This document shows positions 55,269 to 63,174 of a DNA stretch of 64,000 nt, piece after piece. Source of the stretch: Isachenkonia alkalipeptolytica. GTDB taxonomy: Bacteria > Bacillota > Clostridia > Peptostreptococcales > T1SED10-28. The stretch is taken from positions 1 to 64,000 of the forward strand of contig NZ_SUMG01000006.1 in assembly GCF_009910325.1 (NCBI RefSeq). The letters run 5' to 3'. The first letter of the stretch is position 1. Each line of letters begins with the position of its first letter. The position numbers and the translations under genes are program-made. Under the pieces are notes generated by a model. It worked only from the letters and a program-made list of their open reading frames with translations, was not told where the DNA came from and did no database searches.

Positions 55269-56249
55269 TTATATCACCCTAGGGTCCAGTCTTTTGTATA
55301 TCACATCGGATAAATAGTTCATCGACAATACAAACAAAGTCATAAAAATAAACACCCCTTGAATTAAAGGATAATCCCGAAGGGTTACCGCCTCTCGCAT
55401 CAACCTTCCGATGCCCGGATAATTAAACACGTTCTCGACCAGCAAGGCTCCACCCATGGCCTGCCCGAAGCTTAAGAAAATCCGAGTGACAATGGGAAGA
55501 AAGGCATTTTTCAACCCGTGATAAAAAAGAATTCGAGTACGACTCAAGCCTTTTGCCTTTGCCATCATCATGTAGGGTTTGTCAATGATGGATACCATGG
55601 TGTTTCTTGCAATCAGATAGAATCCCCCCATACCGGTAATGGTAAGGGCCGTAATGGGCAGTAGGGAATGATGGAGAATATCCAGGATCTGTTCTCCCCG
55701 GGAGGCGTAGTCTCGAAAATGGGTCATCCCTCCGGATAAGGGAAACAGATTTAAATAGGCACCGAAGAAAAATAATAACAAAAGACCGATCATGAACCCG
55801 GGAATCTCCGAAAGGGTGATAAAAAAGGAATACAAAAACTGATCAATTCCGGTATTTTTTTTATAACCGGAAATTACTCCAAAAAACACACCAATCAATG
55901 CACTGAGCCCCACGCTAATGCCCACCAAAAACAAGGTCCAGGGAAGACGATTGAAAATCACCGTGCCCACATCCTGTTTAAACTGAATGCTATAGCCCAG
56001 ATCCCCTTGTAGAATCCCGATCATATAAGAGGCGTATTGATGGACCAAGGGACGGTCCAGGCCATAGTAGGCTCTGTATCGCTGAATATCCTCTTCGGAA
56101 TAGGTGGTATGGACCTCTCCCTCATCGGCGGAGAGCACGGTGAAGGGGTCCCCGGGCATCAAGCGGGGCAAAAAGAAATTCAGCGTCAGAATCAAAAGAA
56201 TCGTCACTGCGTATTGAGAAAGTTTCATTTTTCTTCGATTAGGCTTCAT
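55269..56249 (-). CDS. ABC transporter permease, DppB/NikB-like
   Basis: A 326 aa permease with the DppB hallmarks: N-terminal membrane segment with LPRLMPGDPF, then YGLDRPLVHQYASYM, and the conserved MMAKAKGLSRTRILFYHGL coupling loop. About six membrane segments. Follows the binding-protein gene by 17 bp. Substrate cannot be read from this protein. Confidence 0.94.
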   Translation of the reverse strand: MKPNRRKMKLSQYAVTILLILTLNFFLPRLMPGDPFTVLSADEGEVHTTYSEEDIQRYRAYYGLDRPLVHQYASYMIGILQGDLGYSIQFKQDVGTVIFNRLPWTLFLVGISVGLSALIGVFFGVISGYKKNTGIDQFLYSFFITLSEIPGFMIGLLLLFFFGAYLNLFPLSGGMTHFRDYASRGEQILDILHHSLLPITALTITGMGGFYLIARNTMVSIIDKPYMMMAKAKGLSRTRILFYHGLKNAFLPIVTRIFLSFGQAMGGALLVENVFNYPGIGRLMREAVTLRDYPLIQGVFIFMTLFVLSMNYLSDVIYKRLDPRVI

Positions 56250-56266
56250 GGTTCAACGTTCCTTTT

Positions 56267-57820
56267 CTAGCGGATTTCCTCCAAAAAGGATAATTTGCTG
56301 TGGATGGGATTATGATGATCGAACATATAGACCCAGTTGTCATACCCATCTCGATAATAGACTCGATATCCCTTAGTATTGAACAAGGGAAGCATGGGAA
56401 CTTCCTTTGCAATCTCTTCTTGCAGGGCAAAGATTTTTTCTTTTCTTTTTTCCGGATCCATTTCCACCAGTTGAGCCCTGCCTAAGTCTTCTATTTTTTC
56501 GTTATGAAACCCGGAGATCCGATAACGACTTCTAAGACTGTCGCCGTCACTTCCCCAGCCTCCGTGACCGGTTAGAAGGATTTCATAGTTCCCCTCCTGC
56601 AGAGCACTGTCCCGGGCTTTGCCGTCGATGCTTTCCACCTCGATGTCAATACCCACTTCAGCCAAGGACAGTTTCAAAAGCTCTCCGATTCGCACCTCAC
56701 GATTGTCATTTCCTGTCAACAGAGTGAAGCTGTATTCTTCTCCCTCCAACAGTTCCTTTGCTTTTTCGGAATCATAGTCATAAAAACCTACCCTCTCATT
56801 GTACCAAATGTGGTCCGTGGGCAAGTACCCGGGGCTTCCCGGGGTCGCCGCCCCTCTAGCCACTTTATCGATCAAATTATCGGCGTCAATGCCGTAGGCA
56901 ATAGCTCTTCGCACATCTTTATTTTGTAAAACTTCCTGGTCCTCTAAGTTAAACACCAGCCGATATCCCCAAAATCCGGGATCTTCCAATATTTCTACCT
57001 CGGAGTTCTCTTGGTAACGTTCCAGTAGGTCCTCATTGATACTTATCATATCCACCTGTCGATTTTCAAAGGCCATAATCGAATCACTAACGGGAACAAA
57101 TTGAATCTTTTCTACCCCTGGTTTCGGCCCCCCATAATTTTCAAAAGCGGTAAATTCGTAGGTTCCATGTTCACTGCTGTATTCCGTAAGTTGAAAAGGT
57201 CCCGAGCCGATCAAGGCCTCCTCTTCATCATAGGTTTCCGGATTCTCCACCTTTTCCCATATATGCTTGGGAATGATCCGCACCCTTCCGATCTGCTCCA
57301 AACTTGTTGCCGTGGGCTCATGGAGTTTGAACACCAAGGTATCATCCTCTAGAATCTCGATGGAGTCTACAATGGGTTTTCCTTCCAACAGCACCCCGTT
57401 CCAAACCGGAGGATGCTCTTGGAAATACTCGAAGGAAAACTTTACGTCCTCGGCTGTTACGGGCTTTCCGTCATGCCAGGTGTCCCCTTCTCTTAAGGTA
57501 AAGCGATAGCTCCTTTCATCCTCGGATAACTGATAATCCTTAGCCAACCAGGGGATTAAGCCCTCTTCTCCATACTCCAACAAACTATCGAAAATCAGAG
57601 CCATTTTATAGCCGCCGGGTCCTCTGCCATAATGAAGAAAAGGGGTGGGCAGACCGTAGTCTCCCCCTTCCAGTCGAACCACCGGGTACGTATATTCTCG
57701 GCCCTCTTGGGATTCCCGGGCTTTCTCTACCGTCTCCTCCCCGCCACAGGCACTTAATAACAGCAGGGTGGCCACTAGTAACACCGTTAGCCGTAATAAT
57801 TTGTTATATCCTTTTGCCAT
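56267..57820 (-). CDS. Opp/Nik-type extracellular substrate-binding lipoprotein
   Basis: Family 5 solute-binding protein, 517 aa. A lipoprotein signal (LTVLLVATLLLLSACGG) puts Cys 26 as the lipidated residue, so it is anchored outside the membrane. Typical blocks are YRFTLREGDTWHDGKPVTAE, DVKFSFEYF and NKDVRRAIAYGIDAD. Such proteins bind peptides, nickel, or metal-chelator complexes. The operon is under a cobalamin riboswitch, so a cobalt, corrinoid-precursor or related ligand is more likely than a plain peptide (inference). GAGGAGAG precedes ATG 57820. Confidence 0.93.
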   Translation of the reverse strand: MAKGYNKLLRLTVLLVATLLLLSACGGEETVEKARESQEGREYTYPVVRLEGGDYGLPTPFLHYGRGPGGYKMALIFDSLLEYGEEGLIPWLAKDYQLSEDERSYRFTLREGDTWHDGKPVTAEDVKFSFEYFQEHPPVWNGVLLEGKPIVDSIEILEDDTLVFKLHEPTATSLEQIGRVRIIPKHIWEKVENPETYDEEEALIGSGPFQLTEYSSEHGTYEFTAFENYGGPKPGVEKIQFVPVSDSIMAFENRQVDMISINEDLLERYQENSEVEILEDPGFWGYRLVFNLEDQEVLQNKDVRRAIAYGIDADNLIDKVARGAATPGSPGYLPTDHIWYNERVGFYDYDSEKAKELLEGEEYSFTLLTGNDNREVRIGELLKLSLAEVGIDIEVESIDGKARDSALQEGNYEILLTGHGGWGSDGDSLRSRYRISGFHNEKIEDLGRAQLVEMDPEKRKEKIFALQEEIAKEVPMLPLFNTKGYRVYYRDGYDNWVYMFDHHNPIHSKLSFLEEIR

Positions 57821-57875
57821 GATACTCTCTCCTCTCGTTTATCCTCTCTAAGCTTTGCTTCTTTTATGGGAAGCT

Positions 57876-58706
57876 TCATAATTTCCAGGTAAGCAGCCCC
57901 TGGGTTACCTCGGTTTTTTCAGTAATCTTTCCTTCCTTTTCAAAACTCTTCAGGATTTCCTTAATTTTTTCCCGGTCCTCCTCAAGGAGGGTGGTTACAG
58001 CGGCGAGTTTATCCCGATAAAGAGCATAAGCCTCCTCCGAGGTAAACTCATCCTCCCAGGTTCTATGAATATACTCAACCTCCGGGGTATAGCCCCATTG
58101 CCAAAGGATGTTAAAGGCATAATATACTTTATTCTGTTTTTTTGCAGACACGCCGTGGCTGCGCTCAAAAAAACGAAATATCTCATCCCCTACTTCATCT
58201 TTTCTTTTGACAAAACCACTGAGATAGGCATATTGTTTACCGGCTTTGACCATTTTTTCCAAGGTTTCATAATTAAAGACCCCGGGGGTCATAGAAGCAA
58301 ACACTAAATCAAAGGCCTTTTCCCAGTGCAGCTTTTTCAAATCCCCATCTTTCCAGTCAAGATGCAGAGGATCGATGTTGAATAACTTCGTTTTCTTCAT
58401 GTTTTTTCGTAAATGCTCCAGCATATTCTCTGATATATCTAGGGCAGTAACTCTTTTTACCTCCCGGGCCAGGGGCAAGGTATGTTTTCCGGGACCGCAC
58501 CCGATATCCAGCACCTCCATATCCCTGGTCAGCATATTTTTCGATTTTAAATGATTCACAATCTCACTGCCGAGTTTTTCTTCGGTAAATACCTTTCCGT
58601 TAAAAAAATCCGCCCGATTATCCCAAAACCCCTGCTGATCACACCGTTCCCGTTCCCCTTCCTCTTTCCTCCAACGTTCTTTCCAATAGCTTAAATCACG
58701 ATCCAT
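57876..58706 (-). CDS. Class I SAM-dependent methyltransferase (276 aa)
   Basis: SAM-binding motif VLDIGCGPGKHTLPLA, acidic ALDISENML and the LDLVFASMTP-like block (FDLVFASMTPGV) define a class I methyltransferase. I choose ATG 58706 (MDRDLSYWKERW), preceded by AAGGGAAGG; the longer open frame back to 58904 runs through the riboswitch and its terminator and is not coding. First gene after the cobalamin riboswitch and upstream of the transporter. It may methylate the transported ligand or a tetrapyrrole/metal chelator; the substrate is unknown. Confidence 0.88.
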   Translation of the reverse strand: MDRDLSYWKERWRKEEGERERCDQQGFWDNRADFFNGKVFTEEKLGSEIVNHLKSKNMLTRDMEVLDIGCGPGKHTLPLAREVKRVTALDISENMLEHLRKNMKKTKLFNIDPLHLDWKDGDLKKLHWEKAFDLVFASMTPGVFNYETLEKMVKAGKQYAYLSGFVKRKDEVGDEIFRFFERSHGVSAKKQNKVYYAFNILWQWGYTPEVEYIHRTWEDEFTSEEAYALYRDKLAAVTTLLEEDREKIKEILKSFEKEGKITEKTEVTQGLLTWKL

Positions 58707-58751
58707 CCTCTCACGCCTTCCCTTTGTTTTTTGTCCTATAATAAATTCCAT

Positions 58752-58774
58752 AAAAAAAAACCTCTTTCGAGGAA
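58752..58774 (-). terminator. Riboswitch expression-platform terminator
   Basis: CCTCGAAAGAGG followed by nine T residues (minus strand), about 45 bp before the methyltransferase start and downstream of the cobalamin aptamer. Fits transcription attenuation when ligand binds. Confidence 0.7.
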
Positions 58775-58865
58775 TCCATGAACAACCGTTATTCAAAGAA
58801 TCTTTGTCTTCCGACAAAAATCCTTTTATTACGTCGCCCATCTTCCCACCGAAGATTTCAATGCT

Positions 58866-59030
58866 TTCCCTTTCATGGCAGGTTTCCTGACTTATGGCTT
58901 TCATTCTTCGCCTTCTCGGTTTCCCAATGGCCTAATAAAGAATGCTATACCAAATACAGTAGCGGGGGCTGTAGCGGATTTGAACCGCTTTCCCTTTTAA
59001 CCCCGGAGCTTCCGGGGCACCATAAAGGTT
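58866..59030 (-). promoter_or_regulatory. Cobalamin (B12) riboswitch aptamer
   Basis: Minus-strand RNA shows the class hallmarks in order: P1 arm CCTTTATGG, hairpin CCCCGGAAGCTCCGGGG, GGGAAAGCGGTTCAAATCCG, the core CTACAGCCCCCGCTACTG, GGCCATTGGGAAACCGAGAA, and the 3' consensus AGTCAGGAAACCTGCC (58877-58892) closing with CCATGAAAGG. Binding of a cobalamin should terminate transcription of the methyltransferase-ABC operon. Confidence 0.95.
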
Positions 59031-59048
59031 GATGTAATTGTTATTCTC

Positions 59049-59077
59049 ATCATATCATAATATTTTTCAGGATACAA
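59049..59077 (-). promoter_or_regulatory. Sigma-A promoter of the riboswitch operon
   Basis: Minus strand TTGTAT, 17 bp spacer, TATGAT, placed about 20 bp before the start of the aptamer, as expected for a riboswitch leader. Confidence 0.65.
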
Positions 59078-59204
59078 TTAATAAGAGGTTCGATGTTAAT
59101 ACTTTAACATTTTCTTTTTTATTTTAGCAATTATTCATAATGGCCTTAGCATTAGGAATAAAGATTTTTGCCTTCGGAGCCACTTGAATATCTACACGAT
59201 CTCC

Positions 59205-59260
59205 AATGAATACTCCCGCCACTTAATTGCTACGAAATTTGAAGTGGGGGAGTATTCATT
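59205..59260. repeat. Long hairpin repeat (mobile-element end-like)
   Basis: Arms AATGAATACTCCCGCCACTT and AAGTGGGGGAGTATTCATT pair over 19 bp with one bulge, around a 17-base loop that itself can pair (AATT/AATT). The left arm recurs at 63118-63142. Resembles the subterminal hairpins of IS200/IS605-type elements, but no transposase is near. Confidence 0.6.
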
Positions 59261-59320
59261 ATCCACTATGCCTTTATTAGACTGTAGCAATCAGGTCCCA
59301 CATCCCTTTTTAAATTTCAG

Positions 59321-59352
59321 AAAAAGCCCTTTTCAAAAACAAAGGGGCTTTC
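59321..59352. terminator. Bidirectional terminator
   Basis: AAAAAGCCCTTTT...AAAGGGGCTTTC stem, with T-runs on the minus strand and A-runs on the plus strand. Confidence 0.65.
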
Positions 59353-59506
59353 GATCCATCGAGGATGTCATGACGCTTTGCAGCTTTTAGACAAAATCGT
59401 GAATATGACCTCACGCAGGGACGGTTATAATGTTAGATTTTCAAGCAACCACTCCATTTTTTTTTACGTACCCGCTCGAAATTTTTCCCTATCTTTATTT
59501 CACCAA

Positions 59507-60115
59507 TTACTCCAGCTCCTCTAAATGTCCCAATCGATTAATATATTCAATATGGCATTTACCGTCACTTAACATAAACTTATGGATCGACGTATCTCCA
59601 CAACTTATGGAATGCTCCGTCATCATGGGTAGATTCAGCAGGGAGCGGTAAAGCATATTGATCATTCCTCCGTGGGAGACCATACAAATTTCAGCATCCT
59701 TGGGATATTCCTCTTTCAATCTGGACAAAAACGTCTCTGCCCTTGCCCGAAAATTTATCATGGATTCCGTATTAGCATTGGTATGGTGGGGTTTCCTACC
59801 ATCCTTTGGTAGGGGATATTTTCTCTCGGCTTCTTCCCGGGGCAGTCCTGCTAATAAGCCGTTATCCCATTCCATTAAATCCTCCACTAAAACGATCCTT
59901 TTCCCCGTCTCATCCCTAATGAACGCTGCCGTCTCTTTTGCTCTTTTCAACGGACTGGATAGGATTACGTCAAATTCTTCATTGCTAGCGATCCACTTAC
60001 TAAGCAGTTTTGCTTGTTGTTTTTCTTTGTTTGTTAGGGAAAAATCCGCTCTACCCTCATGGACCTTTAGGATATCGGCTTCCGACTCCCCATGCCGAAT
60101 TATGATTAATTTCAT
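59507..60115 (-). CDS. Histidine phosphatase (phosphoglycerate mutase-like)
   Basis: A 202 aa histidine phosphatase superfamily enzyme with the catalytic LIIIRHGESEAD at the N-terminus, SSPLKRAKETA (about 53-63) and the second His in MVSHGGMI (about 142-149). It forms a phospho-histidine and removes phosphate from small molecules; the substrate is unknown. ATG 60115 has GAGGTG five bases upstream. A broken copy lies at 51506-51790 with its leader at 52188-52346. Confidence 0.93.
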   Translation of the reverse strand: MKLIIIRHGESEADILKVHEGRADFSLTNKEKQQAKLLSKWIASNEEFDVILSSPLKRAKETAAFIRDETGKRIVLVEDLMEWDNGLLAGLPREEAERKYPLPKDGRKPHHTNANTESMINFRARAETFLSRLKEEYPKDAEICMVSHGGMINMLYRSLLNLPMMTEHSISCGDTSIHKFMLSDGKCHIEYINRLGHLEELE

Positions 60116-60229
60116 TTTATCACCTCACAATATTATTCTACATAATCCTCTCCAAATCCTTTATTTTCAGAGAATTCATCCCAAAAAACCTTCGCTATCT
60201 TTCGCATGCAAAAACCCATACACACAAAA

Positions 60230-60258
60230 GGACCCCTTTTTTAGGAGTCCGTATTCTT
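60230..60258. terminator. Hairpin GGACCCCT...AGGAGTCC
   Basis: Eight-pair stem with one mismatch in the 330 bp between the phosphatase and the HTH-TPR gene; duplicated at 52307-52336. The rest of this gap shows no gene; a TTGCTT...TAGGAT element near 60364-60392 could be the promoter of the next gene. Confidence 0.5.
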
Positions 60259-60443
60259 CTTATCATATTTTAGAAAAAGTGAACAATCAATTTGCTTTGC
60301 TCCGATAAAAGAGAGCAAGACTACCATAAACCAAGCCCCAAAGGCAGATACAAGATCCAGCTATTGCTTTGTTAACGCCGATAGTATAGGATAAAAAAAA
60401 GAGTTCTGAAGAGCGGATACTACAAGGATACGGGAGGGAAAAA

Positions 60444-61739
60444 ATGAATAATCAATCGATGATGATGGGGATGCTGATAAAAAAATACCGAATCGAACAG
60501 TATATGAGTCAAGAGAGTCTTTGCCAGGGAATCTGTGCAGTTTCTTATCTCAGTAAAATCGAAAAGGGAAGTGTTACCTGTAGTGATGAAATTCTACACC
60601 AATTGATGGATGTCTTAGGCATTGATTTAAACCACAATCCCGGGAAGATAAAAATGCTAAAGGAGGCCATCGATCATTTTTATCGAAGCTATTTCCTCCA
60701 CAAACAGGAAGAAATCCACCGATGGATGGACCTATTGAACGAGGAGCAAGAACTGCTACAGCACTCTTCTTTAGCCATTGATTATATGCTTATCCAGGGA
60801 TTATTCGGATTGACCCGAGTAAGATTTCTTGATGAGGATCCCCAGGGATTTAAAAATCGTATTTATGAACTGTTAGAGTACGTAAGCTATATGAGCCCTA
60901 GCCAAACCCACTTGACCCATTATCTGATCGGCTATTACGAAATGATCCATCACAGTGATTTTAACAAAGCCTTACTGCAATTTCAACGGTCCGCAAGGAT
61001 CAAACAGGATGGGATCATTTTGGAAGCCCTGGCCTCTGCGAATTACAATTTGGGAAATTATGCGGAAAGCATACGTTTAGGAGACTTAGCCTATAAGCAG
61101 TTGATGGAAGAGGGGTATCTTGAACGAGGGATCGAGGTGAATTTTGTCATTGCTGCGGCCTATGCCAATGTAAAGGATATCGACAACATGCTTACCTATT
61201 ACCAGCGACTCCTTACCTTAAATGAACAAAGCAGTAACTCCAGAGAAGCCTTCGTATACTACAATATCGGCTCTACCTATCTAGCAGTGAGAAATTACCA
61301 GGAGGCAAAACAGCACTTAGAAAAATCCTATGCCGCTTATCATAAGGAGGATTCCGTAGGCTCCGATAAGTTCTATGTCCTGCAAAAATTAGCCCTGGTC
61401 GCCTATGGGCAGCAAAACTATGACTTAGCAACTACCTATACAAAAGAGCTACTGGGAATCTATGACCGCATTAAACATCAACGGCTGGAACCCTCTATGA
61501 AAGTTTGCCTAGACTGGCTGATAACCCTTTGTATTAAGAAAGAGAAACTAGAAAGTGAAACCTCCGTGGAGATCCTTCGAAAACTATACAAACAGGCAAA
61601 GAAGGACTCTCACCATGGCTTTCAAACGTTTTACGGTGACTATCTAATCGAGGCGTTAAAAGCCCAACATAAATACAAAGAAGCCCTTAAAATCACTGAA
61701 GAGATCTACGTTAAATGGAAACTTTCTTCAAACCTATAA
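60444..61739 (+). CDS. HTH-TPR transcriptional regulator (RRNPP-like)
   Basis: 431 aa. An Xre-type HTH at the N-terminus (IKKYRIEQYMSQESLCQG, SYLSKIEKGSVTCSDEIL) is followed by about nine TPR-like helical repeats, for example AYANVKDIDNMLTYYQRLL and YNIGSTYLAVRNYQEAKQHL. This is the layout of RRNPP regulators (PlcR, NprR, Rgg-like), which bind short peptides. GGAGGG precedes ATG 60444. No secreted pro-peptide gene is visible next to it. It probably controls the MFS gene that follows on the same strand. Confidence 0.87.
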   Translation: MNNQSMMMGMLIKKYRIEQYMSQESLCQGICAVSYLSKIEKGSVTCSDEILHQLMDVLGIDLNHNPGKIKMLKEAIDHFYRSYFLHKQEEIHRWMDLLNEEQELLQHSSLAIDYMLIQGLFGLTRVRFLDEDPQGFKNRIYELLEYVSYMSPSQTHLTHYLIGYYEMIHHSDFNKALLQFQRSARIKQDGIILEALASANYNLGNYAESIRLGDLAYKQLMEEGYLERGIEVNFVIAAAYANVKDIDNMLTYYQRLLTLNEQSSNSREAFVYYNIGSTYLAVRNYQEAKQHLEKSYAAYHKEDSVGSDKFYVLQKLALVAYGQQNYDLATTYTKELLGIYDRIKHQRLEPSMKVCLDWLITLCIKKEKLESETSVEILRKLYKQAKKDSHHGFQTFYGDYLIEALKAQHKYKEALKITEEIYVKWKLSSNL

Positions 61740-61844
61740 AATAAGACCGCTTATACCCCTTTATCCCCTCTTATTTTCCCAATACTAATGGGTACCCCAA
61801 GAATCCATACCATGATAAAATTTTCTTATACAAATGAAGGGGTG

Positions 61845-63122
61845 ATGGTTTTGGAATGGAAGCTGATGAAAAACAAGAACTTAGCATTATTGGTAATCGG
61901 TCAGTTTGTATCTCATTTTGGCAGTGGAATGCAAAGTTTTGCCCTATCTTTATACATTCTCCATTTGACAGGTTCCGGTACGATGTTCGCTTCGGTACTG
62001 GCTATCGGAATGGTGCCTCGGCTGATTGCCGGTCCCATCTGTGGCGTGTTCGCGGATTGGTTTGATCGAAAAAAAATAATTATCTATCTGGATTTACTCT
62101 CTGCGGTTATCATCGGAGGGTTATATGTCCTATCTAGAATCACAGAACTTAGCATTTTTCATATTTACCTTACGGTCATCAGCATGTCGCTGATTTCCGC
62201 ACTTTTTTCTCCTGCCATCGGCACCGCAATTCCCTCGGTTGTAAAAAAAGAAGAACTGGTCGGGGCAAACGCTCTCAATCGATTAGCGCTGACCCTTTGT
62301 TATATGCTTTATCCTGTGGTAGCGGGCCTGATCTTTGGTTTATATGGAATATCCGTATTACTTCTCATAAACGCCGTTTCTTTTGTTTTATCCGCCATAT
62401 CAGAAATGTTTATTGAGCTTGAGAGCCCCAACAAGAAAAAAACAAAACTATCTTATAAGGATTTTACCAGGGATTTTTCCGAAGGGATTAAAGTCGTTCA
62501 AAGACATAAGTTGATTCGTAACATCATGGGGCTTGCCCTTGCGGCCAATGCTTTGATTTCCCCTGCCATTTCCGTGGGTCTGATATATGTAGCCAATCAG
62601 CTCCTGGAAGTTACGGACTGGCAATTGGGAATTTTGCAAACGGCTTTAGTATCGGGTTCTTTAGTTGGAAGTCTGTTTACGGGCGTTCTAAGCAAACGTT
62701 ATCCTTTGGAAAAATTATTGGCTTATGCGGTCATGGCCATCGGTGCACTCATTGTAGTAATCGCCTTTATTGCATCCGACTTTTATATCCAACAATTTGC
62801 CTTCAATACCGTACCTTTTATCACCATGGTTGCTGTAGCGATCATGATCACTTCCATCGCCATAGTTACTAATATAGGCGTATCCTCCCTGATGCAAAGG
62901 GAAGTTCCATTGGAAATGCTGGGCCGTGTAAGCTCCTTAAAGGAAACCCTCTCCATGGCAGCGGTGCCCATGGGTCAGCTCTTCTTCGGAATGGTATTCG
63001 ACTACACCTTAGCCTCCATTCCCTTTATCCTAAGCGGTACCATGACATTACTGATCGGTTTCCTTTTCTTCAAATCAATTTCCGATTTTCAGGTCAATGA
63101 GATTTCAACCATGTCCAAATGA
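61845..63122 (+). CDS. MFS transporter (multidrug/macrolide efflux type)
   Basis: About twelve hydrophobic segments with the MFS loop motif GVFADWFDRKKIIIYLD and the N-terminal LLVIGQFVSHFGSGMQSFAL characteristic of the MefA/enterobactin-exporter group. Exports small molecules by proton antiport; the substrate is unknown. The frame opens at 61788, but AAGGGG lies at 61837-61842, so I favour a start at ATG 61845 or TTG 61851. The stop codon falls within the hairpin repeat at 63118. Follows the HTH-TPR regulator. Confidence 0.88.
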   Translation: MVLEWKLMKNKNLALLVIGQFVSHFGSGMQSFALSLYILHLTGSGTMFASVLAIGMVPRLIAGPICGVFADWFDRKKIIIYLDLLSAVIIGGLYVLSRITELSIFHIYLTVISMSLISALFSPAIGTAIPSVVKKEELVGANALNRLALTLCYMLYPVVAGLIFGLYGISVLLLINAVSFVLSAISEMFIELESPNKKKTKLSYKDFTRDFSEGIKVVQRHKLIRNIMGLALAANALISPAISVGLIYVANQLLEVTDWQLGILQTALVSGSLVGSLFTGVLSKRYPLEKLLAYAVMAIGALIVVIAFIASDFYIQQFAFNTVPFITMVAVAIMITSIAIVTNIGVSSLMQREVPLEMLGRVSSLKETLSMAAVPMGQLFFGMVFDYTLASIPFILSGTMTLLIGFLFFKSISDFQVNEISTMSK

Positions 63123-63174
63123 ATACTCTCGCCACTTAATTTCCATGAATTTTGAAGTGGGGTTTCCGGGGTAT
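63118..63174. repeat. Second copy of the hairpin repeat, between two gene ends
   Basis: AATGAATACTCTCGCCACTT is the left arm of 59205-59260 with one change; the right arm AAGTGGGGTTTCC is diverged. The stops of both convergent neighbouring genes lie inside it, so it may now serve as a terminator. Confidence 0.55.

Larger units (their letters stand above)
59078..59506. other. Intergenic region with two hairpins, no gene identified
   Basis: Between the divergent riboswitch promoter and the end of the phosphatase gene. It holds the long hairpin repeat 59205-59260 and the bidirectional terminator 59321-59352. Open frames here lack starts with ribosome binding sites. Confidence 0.5.

Noticed and set aside
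58707-58904. N-terminal extension of the methyltransferase
   Set aside because: This stretch is the 3' part of the cobalamin riboswitch and its terminator, so the open frame is accidental.
59658-60308. 216-codon plus-strand open frame
   Set aside because: Antisense to the histidine phosphatase gene, which has clear catalytic motifs on the other strand.
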